From positions 1 to 64,000 of the IMG/VR virus record IMGVR_UViG_3300045927_000329: a stretch of 64,000 bases of DNA. The stretch is one strand, 5' to 3'. The stretch's first letter is position 1. Every line of letters begins with the position of its first letter. Source of the stretch: a virus. Shown here piece by piece: positions 30,136 to 37,187 of the stretch. The notes beneath the pieces are model-generated. The model searched no databases. It was not told the DNA's origin and saw only the letters and a list, made by a program, of their open reading frames with translations. The position numbers and the translations under genes are program-made.

Positions 30136-30480
30136 GTGGCATGGCATGACTTCTGGGGTTCCTCACGGCTCTCGCTGGCGCCCGGTGCCTGGCCCGAGCG
30201 GGATGAGGTCGCGCTGCTGGCCGATCCTGGCCTCCCCGATCTCCCGCACCGGGTGGCGCGGGCGGGCGTGGTCTACCTGGGACTCGGCGGCGTCGAGCGC
30301 ATCTGGCGCGGCAGCCCGACGGCGGAGGCGCGAGCCAACCTCGTGCGCGGGCAGCAGCGTCGCCGGGAGCGCGAGCACATGGGCGCCGCACGGGAGGACA
30401 GGAGCTGGATCACCCCGGAGATCGAGGCACGGATCGAGGCGGCCGTCCGCGATCGGCTCGCCCGCATGGGGAGGGCGTGA
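30136..30480 (+). CDS. hypothetical protein with MAWHDFW start
   Basis: This 114-residue protein starts with GTG. The first seven residues, MAWHDFW, are shared with the next gene, with near-identical DNA. A region with HRVARAGVVYLGLGGVERIW and a basic helical tail follow. Unknown function. Confidence 0.62.
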   Translation: MAWHDFWGSSRLSLAPGAWPERDEVALLADPGLPDLPHRVARAGVVYLGLGGVERIWRGSPTAEARANLVRGQQRRREREHMGAAREDRSWITPEIEARIEAAVRDRLARMGRA

Positions 30481-30974
30481 TGGCCTGGCATGACTTCTGG
30501 TGTCAGCTCTGCGGGCAGGTGCTCGTCAACGTCGACGTCCCGGCCGCGATCGGCGCCCGCCTCGGTGCGCCGCTGCACTGCGGCCAGCCGACCAGCTGGC
30601 TCCCGGCCGTCGGCCGCATGGACGCCTCCTCCGGTCCCGGCTTCGAGGCCTTCGACGCCTACGACGGGCAGAACCGCCCGGTGCGCGTCGACTCCCTCAA
30701 AAAACTCCGCGACATCGAGCGCCAGTCGGAGGTCGACGCGCGCAACGGGCTCGGCCAGCCGATCGTCTGGCGGCGCTTCAGCCAGGACCGCTCCAACCAC
30801 GACGTCCACAGCCTCGCGCCGACCTTCCACCAGGAGCGGCCCGACCCGGCCTACGTCAAGAAGTTCGCCCCGGCCATCAAGCGCGACGGCGCCGAGGCGC
30901 CCGACGCCGCCTACGGCCCCGGCATCTCCGACGCGACGCCCAGTGCGCTCGACACCCTCGACTGGAAAGGCTGA
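30480..30974 (+). CDS. zinc-ribbon (FmdB-like) phage protein
   Basis: This 164-residue protein starts MAWHDFWCQLCGQVLVNV, with a second Cys site (LHCGQPTSW), the layout of small FmdB-type zinc ribbons common in phages upstream of the portal. The rest is polar (VDSLKKLRDIERQSEVDARN). Its start shares DNA with the preceding gene, suggesting duplication of the first codons. Confidence 0.68.
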   Translation: MAWHDFWCQLCGQVLVNVDVPAAIGARLGAPLHCGQPTSWLPAVGRMDASSGPGFEAFDAYDGQNRPVRVDSLKKLRDIERQSEVDARNGLGQPIVWRRFSQDRSNHDVHSLAPTFHQERPDPAYVKKFAPAIKRDGAEAPDAAYGPGISDATPSALDTLDWKG

Positions 30975-30977
30975 AGG

Positions 30978-31220
30978 CTAGAACCAGATGAAGGTCGTCT
31001 CCACCCAGTTGACCTCGCGCCCCTGCGAGGAGAGCACCGCGAGGAAGTGCGCGTACGCGCCGGCTTGGGCACCGTACTCGAACAGCAGGCGCAGCCCGTC
31101 CTCGCTTTCCCATTCGGCGGTGGTGAGCCCCCAGCGGCGCGTATGTTTCGGGTCCGGTTCTCCCGGGAGGATCCCGGCGCGGACCTCCCAGGCGCAGCGT
31201 CCAGCAACAGGTGGTGTCAT
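30978..31220 (-). CDS. lone minus-strand hypothetical protein
   Basis: This 80-residue protein lies on the opposite strand between plus-strand genes. The C-terminal part is coherent (LLFEYGAQAGAYAHFLAVLS, then WVETTFIWF) and no plus-strand frame explains the stretch. It may be an accessory gene with its own promoter near the portal start. Function unknown. Confidence 0.5.
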   Translation of the reverse strand: MTPPVAGRCAWEVRAGILPGEPDPKHTRRWGLTTAEWESEDGLRLLFEYGAQAGAYAHFLAVLSSQGREVNWVETTFIWF

Positions 31221-31240
31221 AGGCCGAGGAGTGTAGACCA

Positions 31241-33394
31241 GTGGCTGACTTCTCTCCCAGTGGCGTCCTCGACCTCCCGCGCACCTCCGCCGAGTCGCTC
31301 CTCCAGGGCGACCCGCGCGTCCTCAGTTGGCTGCGCGAGTGGGTGCAGGAAGGCGACTTCATCAATCGCCAGGACCCGTCCTACGACCTCATCTCGCGCT
31401 CGCAGGACTACATCGTCGGCCAGCAACTATCTCCCGAAGCGTGCAAGCTGAAATACCTCCCGCAGGTCACCATCAACGAGACGCGCAAGGCGATGCAGGC
31501 GCACGTCTCGGCGATCACCGACCTCAAGCCGGTGGCCGGCTGGAAGACCAATCCCGAGTACCAGGTCCAGGCCAACATGCTCAACCAGTACCTCATGGCC
31601 GAGTGGGTCACGACCATGATGGACCTGGACCTCGGCGACTGCGTCAAGTACGCCCTGGCCGGCGGGACCGGCGACCTCGTCGTCGACTGGGACCCGCACG
31701 TCCCGCTCGGCGGCGCGCACCAGCTCACCGCCCGCGACCCACGCGACACGCTCCCCCTGCGCCCCTCCTTCGGCCGCAGCTCCCAGCTCTGGGAGGGCGT
31801 CTGCTTCCGCGAGGAGCACACCGTCAACGTCCTGCGCGGCATGTACCCGACCCGCGCGCACCTCTTCAAGGCCAGCAGCGACAACCTCCTCGGCCAGGTC
31901 ATGGGCCGCTTCCGCACCGGCCTCAACCGCCTGATCTCCCCCGCTGACCCGCTCGACTCGATCGCCTGGCCGGGCACCGCCGGCACCGCGCGCAAGGCGC
32001 GCGCCGGCTCGCTCGTCCTCTACCGCGCCTACTTCACCGACCGCACGCGCAACCTCACCGGCAAGCCGATCCCCATGGGCACGCCCGGCACCAACTGGGC
32101 CTACGTCGTCGAGCCCAACCAACCCCTCTACCCGCGCAAGCGCCTGCTGGTCGCCACCGAAGACGCGATCATCTACGACGGCCCGAACACCTACTGGCAC
32201 GGCATGTTCCCGTTCTGCCGCCTCAAGCTCTGGTCGGTCCCCTGGCAGTTCCTCGGCATCCCGCTCTTCAACGATCTGCTCCCCCTCCAGGACGCCATCA
32301 ACGACACGATGCACGACGTCCGCCTGGCGATGCGGCAGTGGACCAACCCCGACATCACCTACAACAGGAACGCGGTCTCCGAAGCGACGATGAAGCTGAT
32401 GGACCCGCGCCGCCCGGGCAAGCGCGTGAAGATCGCGCCGGGCTTCGGGGACCCGTGGAAGAAGGAAGACGGCCCGGCGCCGCAGATCATCCAGCTCGGG
32501 ATCGAGCTGTGGCAGCAGCTCACGCAGAAGTTCGCCGACCTCAGTGGCACCGCCAACCTCTCGGCCCTGCTCCAGCTGCGCCAGATGCCCTCGGCCGACA
32601 CCATCCAGAAGTACTACGAGGCGCTCACCCCCGAGATCCGCCAGGAGGCGCGCCAGGTCGAACTCTTCCTGCGCGACTTCTCGGAGATGGTCAAGATCAA
32701 CTACTTCCAGTTCCTCTCTCAATCGAAGCGCGTCTCGATCCTCGGCACCGGCGGCCAGACGCTCGACGAGTTCGACTTCGACCCCGACATGCTCGTCCCC
32801 GCGCTCGTCCCCGGGCAGCCCGGCTACACCCCGGAGCTGGACGCGACCCTCACCAGCCGCGACCAGCGCGCGCAGTACTTCCACAAGCAGTTCGTCTTCA
32901 TCGTCGCGCCCAACTCGGTCCTGGCGATGGACGCCACCGAGCGCAAGATGATGCGGGTCCAACTGGCGAGGATGGGCTACTACGACTTCTGGTCGCTGCA
33001 CGAGACGCTCGAAACTCCAAACGTCGGCGCCCCGCCGGCCATCCCGCTGCCGCCGCTCTCGCCGCCGCCCGCCGCGGTCCTCCCGATGATGCTGCAGTCG
33101 GCGATGGCCTTGCCGAACGGCCTCGGCATGATGGCGGCCGGCGCGATGCCCCTGCCCCAGTACACCGACCCGGCCTCGGGGCGCACCTTCACCCTCGACA
33201 TGGGCAGCGGGCAGATCCTCGAAGTGCGCGTGCCAGTCACGGTGACCGAACGGTTGCAGGCCCAAGCACTCCTCGGCATCGGGCAGACCGTCTCGCCGGC
33301 CGGGCGGAAGGCCAGCGGGCAGGCGCCGCCGCAGGGCGAGACGAAGAACGACGAGCCGGGCGGGCGGCAGACGATCACCGAGTCGGAGAAGTAG
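31241..33394 (+). CDS. portal protein (P22-like)
   Basis: This 717-residue protein shows the portal pattern of podovirus-type phages. A helical N-terminal part has LKYLPQVTINETRKAMQAHV, and a wing domain has YALAGGTGDLVVDWDPHV. A crown- or stem-like region has FNDLLPLQDAINDTMHDVRL, and the C-terminal tail is Pro/Ala-rich. Twelve copies normally form the DNA channel at the head vertex. It starts with GTG and follows the zinc-ribbon and lone minus-strand genes. Confidence 0.85.
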   Translation: MADFSPSGVLDLPRTSAESLLQGDPRVLSWLREWVQEGDFINRQDPSYDLISRSQDYIVGQQLSPEACKLKYLPQVTINETRKAMQAHVSAITDLKPVAGWKTNPEYQVQANMLNQYLMAEWVTTMMDLDLGDCVKYALAGGTGDLVVDWDPHVPLGGAHQLTARDPRDTLPLRPSFGRSSQLWEGVCFREEHTVNVLRGMYPTRAHLFKASSDNLLGQVMGRFRTGLNRLISPADPLDSIAWPGTAGTARKARAGSLVLYRAYFTDRTRNLTGKPIPMGTPGTNWAYVVEPNQPLYPRKRLLVATEDAIIYDGPNTYWHGMFPFCRLKLWSVPWQFLGIPLFNDLLPLQDAINDTMHDVRLAMRQWTNPDITYNRNAVSEATMKLMDPRRPGKRVKIAPGFGDPWKKEDGPAPQIIQLGIELWQQLTQKFADLSGTANLSALLQLRQMPSADTIQKYYEALTPEIRQEARQVELFLRDFSEMVKINYFQFLSQSKRVSILGTGGQTLDEFDFDPDMLVPALVPGQPGYTPELDATLTSRDQRAQYFHKQFVFIVAPNSVLAMDATERKMMRVQLARMGYYDFWSLHETLETPNVGAPPAIPLPPLSPPPAAVLPMMLQSAMALPNGLGMMAAGAMPLPQYTDPASGRTFTLDMGSGQILEVRVPVTVTERLQAQALLGIGQTVSPAGRKASGQAPPQGETKNDEPGGRQTITESEK

Positions 33395-33407
33395 AACTAA
33401 CGTAGAT

Positions 33408-33785
33408 ATGTCCGATAAGAAGCCGTCGCTGCGCGCGCTGCTCTCCGGGCTCGACCCGCGCACTGCGCGGCTCGCGCGGCGGCTGCTCGAAACGACCCTG
33501 CTGCCGCCCGGCGACGAGGCGGCATTCCAGCGCTGGGCGCGCGAGAACCAGCTCCGCGACGTCGACCACCCCGATAGCTTCTACGACTACCGCGGCTACT
33601 GGCAGTCCTCCGGCGGCCCGCCGCAACCGCCCGGCGCGCACTTCCCCGACACCTACAAGCAGTTCGGCCACCCGAGCTTCTCCGTCGAGTCGCAGTACGC
33701 CCAGCCCGGAGAAGGCGGCACCTGGATCGGCGAGACGCTGCTGCCGCAGCCGCCGCTGGCCGTCTCGCACCGGTCGGAGAAGTAG
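33408..33785 (+). CDS. conserved small phage protein after the portal
   Basis: This 125-residue protein carries FYDYRGYWQS, HFPDTYKQFGHPSFSVESQY and a tail with WIGETLLPQP. This pattern is widespread in phage genomes next to structural or ejection genes but has no assigned function. It may be cargo or a connector-associated protein. Confidence 0.75.
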   Translation: MSDKKPSLRALLSGLDPRTARLARRLLETTLLPPGDEAAFQRWARENQLRDVDHPDSFYDYRGYWQSSGGPPQPPGAHFPDTYKQFGHPSFSVESQYAQPGEGGTWIGETLLPQPPLAVSHRSEK

Positions 33786-33796
33786 AGTAGGCAGCC

Positions 33797-35188
33797 ATGG
33801 CAGGCCAGAAGGCCGTCGTCGCCGATCCGTTCCGCGCGCCCACCGCGCCCGCCTGGCTCGGCAGGCTGCGCGACTGGGTCGATCAGCCCCGCCCGCCCGA
33901 CTGGTGGACCACCCCGGTCGAGTTCCCCGGCAAGGCACTCGCGACCGAGGCCGCGCGCAGCGCGCTCCAGTGGCTGACCAACCCGCAGACCGCCGTTGAC
34001 GCCCTCGCCACCACCGGCGTCCCGGGCGGCCCCCCGCGCCCGCCCGGCGTACGCGCTTTTCACGGCAGCCCGCACGACTTCGACCGCTTCGACTTCTCTC
34101 GAATCGGCAGCGGCCAGGGCGCGCAGACCTACGGCCACGGGCTCTACTTCGCCGAGCGCGAGCCGGTGGCGCGCACCTACCGCAACGATCTCTCGCCGCG
34201 CCCCGAGGTGCTCGTCGGCGGAGAGCCGCTCGACCAGTTCGGCTACATCCGCGGGGGCCAGCGTGTCCACGACCCGATCGCCGCTGTCGTCGGTGGGCGC
34301 CTCTCCTACGCTGCGAACCGGGAGCGGCAGTTCGGCCGCACGCCGGACGTGGCGACCCTCGTGCAAAACCTCCGCAACGAGATCGCCGCGGCCACGCACA
34401 ATGCCTCGCTCGCCACCTACAACCAGCTGGAGGATCAGCGCCTCATGCTGGACCGGATGATGGAGCGGGGGATTACCCTGACCGACCCGGGCCGCATGTA
34501 CGAGGTGAACCTCGGCATCGACCCCGCTCGCCTCCTCGACTACGACCGCCGCCTCGGCGAGCAGCCGCACGTCATCGAGGCGCTGCGCAAGCTCGGGCTC
34601 CAGGACCTCTACGGCGGCGAGGCGCTCGGCTTCCCGCTGCGCGACCCGCGCAAGGCGATCGAGTTTCCACTGGAGGCGACCGGCGGGCAGGCCTACGTCA
34701 ATCTCGCGCGCGCGCAGGCGCCGCCGCTGCCGCCCGCCCTGCGCGACTCGATCCTCGCCGACCGCATCCCCGCTGACGAGCGTGCCGCCTCCGCCGCGCT
34801 GGCGCGCACCGGCATCCCGGGCCTGCGCTACCTCGATCAGTATTCGCGCGGCAGCGCGCCCGAGGTCGAGGCGATGCGTCGTCGGCTCGGCGATCTCCAG
34901 GAGAACCTGACCGCCTTCGATCGTCTGGTCGCGGCCGGCCAGGCGCGGCCCTCCGCGCCGCAGCGTCAGCACTTCCAGACACAGATCGACCTGCTCACCA
35001 CGCGCCTGGCTCAGCTCCAGGAGCCGACGCGTAACTACGTCATCTGGGATCCCTCGGTCTCGATCGACATCCTCCGCAAGTACGGCCTGCTCGCCCCGCT
35101 CCTCGGCGGCGGCACCCTCGCCGGCCGCCAGCCGCAGCCGTCCTCCTCGCGCTCTTCGCCGCCGCCGGTCCTCGCGCCGTCGCACTAA
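33797..35188 (+). CDS. ADP-ribosyltransferase-like protein next to the portal
   Basis: This 463-residue protein carries the ART-like core FHGSPHDFDRFDFSRIGSGQ (about residues 88-107), then AQTYGHGLYFAEREPVARTY (109-128). The end NYVIWDPSVSIDILRKYG matches the C-terminal end of such domains. The family transfers ADP-ribose from NAD+ to proteins or nucleic acid. In phages it occurs as injected or packaged enzymes and in MuF-type polyvalent proteins. H89 and Y117 are the likely active-site pair; the catalytic Glu is not certain by eye. A helical middle (about 150-300) and a disordered tail flank it. Candidate virion cargo. Confidence 0.78.
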   Translation: MAGQKAVVADPFRAPTAPAWLGRLRDWVDQPRPPDWWTTPVEFPGKALATEAARSALQWLTNPQTAVDALATTGVPGGPPRPPGVRAFHGSPHDFDRFDFSRIGSGQGAQTYGHGLYFAEREPVARTYRNDLSPRPEVLVGGEPLDQFGYIRGGQRVHDPIAAVVGGRLSYAANRERQFGRTPDVATLVQNLRNEIAAATHNASLATYNQLEDQRLMLDRMMERGITLTDPGRMYEVNLGIDPARLLDYDRRLGEQPHVIEALRKLGLQDLYGGEALGFPLRDPRKAIEFPLEATGGQAYVNLARAQAPPLPPALRDSILADRIPADERAASAALARTGIPGLRYLDQYSRGSAPEVEAMRRRLGDLQENLTAFDRLVAAGQARPSAPQRQHFQTQIDLLTTRLAQLQEPTRNYVIWDPSVSIDILRKYGLLAPLLGGGTLAGRQPQPSSSRSSPPPVLAPSH

Positions 35189-35197
35189 AAGCGGCGC

Positions 35198-35407
35198 TCA
35201 GCGGCGCTCATCGGCGGCGGCGCCGTCCGCGGCGTCTCGGCGCTCGGCGAGCACCGCCTCGATCAGGCGGAGCCGGCCGTTACAGAAGTCGCGATCGGCC
35301 CCGCATTCGCGGTCGAGGAGGAAGGCCTGCTGCAGCAGGTACAGCTCCCGCGTGCGCATGGTGCCGTACACCAGGCGGAGGTCCGCGCCGGGGTCAGCGG
35401 CGGTCAT
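35198..35407 (-). CDS. cassette-array protein 1 (MTAAD start)
   Basis: This 69-residue protein starts at the ATG in a junction repeat and reads MTAADPGADLRLVYG, then a helical part (RTRELYLLQQAFLLD) and a variant end of the junction (DGAAADERR). It is the last member of the array in transcription order. The junction copy after it is decayed. Function unknown. Confidence 0.65.
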   Translation of the reverse strand: MTAADPGADLRLVYGTMRTRELYLLQQAFLLDRECGADRDFCNGRLRLIEAVLAERRDAADGAAADERR

Positions 35408-35419
35408 CGGCGGCGCCCG

Positions 35420-35581
35420 TCACTTCGAGTCGATCCAGCACTGCTCGCATAACACCTCTCCCGGTACGATCATCTCGAAGCGTTCGCACCACGCGCAGCG
35501 GCCCAACCGGAAATACCGCCAGCCACCGGTCAGCCACAGCCAGAGTACGCGGCACGGGTGAACAGCGTCAGCGGCGGTCAT
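35420..35581 (-). CDS. cassette-array protein 2, small zinc-ribbon
   Basis: This 53-residue protein starts MTAADAVHPCRVLW, has a Trp-rich part, then CAWCERFEMIVPGEVLCEQC, a compact zinc ribbon (Cys 29, 32, 45, 48). Its TGA lies just before the junction repeat rather than inside it, so it lacks the usual ADDRR end. Confidence 0.6.
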   Translation of the reverse strand: MTAADAVHPCRVLWLWLTGGWRYFRLGRCAWCERFEMIVPGEVLCEQCWIDSK

Positions 35582-35798
35582 CGGCGGCGCCCGTCCCTCT
35601 ATTCGCGGCGCGCCACTCGTTCACGAAGCAGAGAGCGCACACAGGCTGATTGAGATCAGGCGCGTCATGGAACCTGATCGTTCCGCCGATGTGGTCTTCG
35701 CACATGACGACCTGCCGGCACAGGCGACAGCGCACGAGCAGCCCGGCCTCTGCGAGCGTCTTGCCGCAGGTCACGCAGGCGAGGTCAGCGGCGGTCAT
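35568..35798 (-). CDS. cassette-array protein 3, zinc-binding
   Basis: This 76-residue protein starts MTAADLACVTCGKTLAEAGL, then CRLCRQVVMCEDHIGG, then a third Cys pair CALC. It is a two-site zinc-binding layout like small RING/ribbon folds. It ends in TGAADDRR supplied by the junction repeat, overlapping the next gene's start by 14 nt. Confidence 0.68.
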   Translation of the reverse strand: MTAADLACVTCGKTLAEAGLLVRCRLCRQVVMCEDHIGGTIRFHDAPDLNQPVCALCFVNEWRAANRGTGAADDRR

Positions 35799-35973
35799 CG
35801 GCGGCGCCCTCCGCAGGCGTGAACGTGACGCCGCCCTCGCGCAGCAGGCACTCGATAATCTCTTTCACCGTCGTCAGCAACTTGCCGCTCGCGTCGTAGT
35901 GCTTCGTACCACGGGCGAGCGCCTCGGTGATCTCGCGCAGCAGGATGCGCGCGTTCTCATCAGCGGCGGTCAT
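35785..35973 (-). CDS. cassette-array protein 4, helical
   Basis: This 62-residue protein starts MTAADENARILLREITEALA and is helical throughout (LLTTVKEIIECLLREGG). It ends EGAADDRR from the junction repeat. Function unknown. Confidence 0.65.
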   Translation of the reverse strand: MTAADENARILLREITEALARGTKHYDASGKLLTTVKEIIECLLREGGVTFTPAEGAADDRR

Positions 35974-36223
35974 CGGCGGCGCCCGTCACCTTCACCGGAT
36001 ACCCTGCTGCATCGTAGCTACGCGGGTCCGGGTAGTAGGCTTTCCCCAACGTCGAGAGCGTCTTGCGCCACTCCTTCTCGTAGTAGCACGCAGCCCCGCA
36101 GACGGCCTGATCGAACCCGTGCCATGTGCGGTTCACGGTGGCGGCGTAGGTCACGCCGCAGATGCAACAGAACAACGGCATCTCAGAATAGAGGGACATG
36201 GTCGTCCGGTCAGCGGCGGTCAT
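35960..36223 (-). CDS. cassette-array protein 5, Cys-containing
   Basis: This 87-residue protein, from the ATG of the junction, starts MTAADRTTMSLYSE, has a CCICGVTY site and a later VCGAACYYEKEWRKTL like a treble-clef finger. It ends VTGAADDRR. An upstream in-frame ATG exists but falls inside the preceding gene. Confidence 0.65.
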   Translation of the reverse strand: MTAADRTTMSLYSEMPLFCCICGVTYAATVNRTWHGFDQAVCGAACYYEKEWRKTLSTLGKAYYPDPRSYDAAGYPVKVTGAADDRR

Positions 36224-36377
36224 CGGCGGCGCCCTTCCATCCGTTCGCGGCAAGCCACTGCGCCAAGTCGATGATCAGCAGCGCAACCTCCTGCGGCGTC
36301 AACGCGCATTCTGGCGAGTAGGGCCAGCGGTAGAGCGGCTCCGGTGGCCGTTCGTCTTTGCGCTTAGCGGCGGTCAT
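36210..36377 (-). CDS. cassette-array protein 6
   Basis: This 55-residue protein starts MTAAKRKDERPPEPLYRWPY, then SPECALTPQEVALLIIDLAQ, then WLAANGW, and ends KGAADDRR. It is a small helical protein with basic N-terminus. The junction copies at both ends delimit it exactly. Confidence 0.62.
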   Translation of the reverse strand: MTAAKRKDERPPEPLYRWPYSPECALTPQEVALLIIDLAQWLAANGWKGAADDRR

Positions 36378-36603
36378 CGGCGGCGCCCGTCACCATGAAG
36401 TCGTGCGCCCAGTCCTGCCGATACGTGCAGTCCTCACAGACCCAGCCAGCGGGCGTCGCGACCAGCACGCGGTGCCGCGAATCTGTGCCGCAGGTGAACG
36501 GGTGGACCCGTCCGTTATGCTGCCACCGATTCAGGGCGTCGATCTGTTCAGGCGTGAACGGTGCTCGAATGTGCATGTCGTGTGCTCTCTTAGCGGCGGT
36601 CAT
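36364..36603 (-). CDS. cassette-array protein 7, zinc-binding
   Basis: This 79-residue protein starts MTAAKRAHDMHIRAPFTPEQ. It has HPFTCGTDSRHRVLVATPAG, then WVCEDCTYRQDWAHDF, a ribbon-like Cys set, and ends VTGAADDRR with a TAA. Start and end lie in junction repeats. Confidence 0.67.
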   Translation of the reverse strand: MTAAKRAHDMHIRAPFTPEQIDALNRWQHNGRVHPFTCGTDSRHRVLVATPAGWVCEDCTYRQDWAHDFMVTGAADDRR

Positions 36604-36805
36604 CGGCGGCGCCCGTCACGTAGTCGCGGCATTCTTGGCAGTCGCACGCCTTCCCGGTGCGCTCGCCACGAACATAGGCATTGCGCCCGTGGCATCGGTG
36701 TTCAAACGGCGCGCGAACGTTGCACCCGTCGCAGATGATCGACGGCCGCGTCATCTCATATTCCTTGTAGCCTTGCCCCTTGTCGTGGTCTGTGGTGATG
36801 TCCAT
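36590..36805 (-). CDS. cassette-array protein 8, Cys-rich
   Basis: This protein of about 71 residues has IICDGCNVRAPFEHRCHG, then ACDCQECRDY, probably a zinc finger, and ends VTGAADDRR. The start was placed at an ATG with GGAGG 6 nt upstream; an ATG at 36826 inside a second repeat type is possible (78 residues). It is the first member of the array to be transcribed. Confidence 0.62.
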   Translation of the reverse strand: MDITTDHDKGQGYKEYEMTRPSIICDGCNVRAPFEHRCHGRNAYVRGERTGKACDCQECRDYVTGAADDRR

Positions 36806-36822
36806 GCCTTGCCTCCAAGGTC

Positions 36823-36840
36823 GCATAACCGTGATTACGT
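36823..36840 (-). repeat. second junction-repeat type, copy 1
   Basis: GCATAACCGTGATTACGT on the plus strand contains, in the minus sense, the TAA stop of the upstream gene, an 8-nt spacer and an ATG. An identical 18-mer is at 37170-37187. The two copies bracket the coiled-coil gene 36835-37173. Confidence 0.75.
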
Positions 36841-37173
36841 TTCCTTCGGCTCGATCAGTTTGAAGTCGCCGTCAACGAACTTCCGCAACGCCGCCTCTGC
36901 GGATCGGGCGCGGAGGATCGCCGCTTGTTCGACCGCGTGATGCGCTGCCATGGCTTCCGTCAGCCGCGCCACCTCGCGCTCCAGCTGCTCGATCTCCGCG
37001 ACGAAGCTCTCCAGCAGCTTGTACGCTGCGTAGGTGTCCGCGCCGTAGATCGTGCCGCCCGCGATCGGGTTGATGCCGGTGTCGCTGAGCAGCCCGACGA
37101 CCTCCCCGCGCCCCTTCTCCAGGATCGCCTTCGCCCGCTGCAGGTCTTCTTCAATCGTGTCGTAGTAGGGCAT
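36835..37173 (-). CDS. coiled-coil protein
   Basis: This 112-residue protein has an N-terminal helix (YDTIEEDLQRAKAILEKG) and a long heptad-type coiled coil (FVAEIEQLEREVARLTEAMA, about residues 57-90). The EREVAR(L)L motif is shared with the larger coiled-coil protein encoded just upstream, so the two may pair or share origin. It is bounded by the second type of junction repeat. Confidence 0.68.
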   Translation of the reverse strand: MPYYDTIEEDLQRAKAILEKGRGEVVGLLSDTGINPIAGGTIYGADTYAAYKLLESFVAEIEQLEREVARLTEAMAAHHAVEQAAILRARSAEAALRKFVDGDFKLIEPKET

Positions 37174-37187
37174 AACCGTGATTACGT
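37170..37187 (-). repeat. second junction-repeat type, copy 2
   Basis: An 18-mer identical to the one at 36823-36840. It contains the stop of the long coiled-coil gene and the ATG of the next gene. Confidence 0.75.

Larger units (their letters stand above)
35396..36613 (-). repeat. array of seven gene-junction repeats
   Basis: Seven copies of a 22-nt core, AGCGGCGGTCATCGGCGGC plus GCC on the plus strand, lie at 35396-35417, 35570-35591, 35787-35808, 35962-35983, 36212-36233, 36366-36387 and 36592-36613. On the minus strand each encodes, in one frame, GAADDRR and stop. Shifted by one frame it encodes the next gene's MTAA. The overlap is 14 nt. A decayed eighth copy lies near 35208. Unit lengths vary (141-250 nt), so this is not a tandem DNA repeat of one gene but a set of different genes joined by one sequence. 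Confidence 0.9.

Noticed and set aside
31427-33463. 678-residue minus-strand open frame opposite the portal
   Set aside because: Shadow frame with no motif. The portal frame is recognisable.
35396-36613. Regularly repeated sequence that might be a CRISPR array
   Set aside because: The intervals are 141-250 nt, far too long and uneven for spacers, the repeats are protein-coding at gene junctions, and there are no Cas1/Cas2 genes. The Cas4-like protein is a phage-type recombination nuclease.
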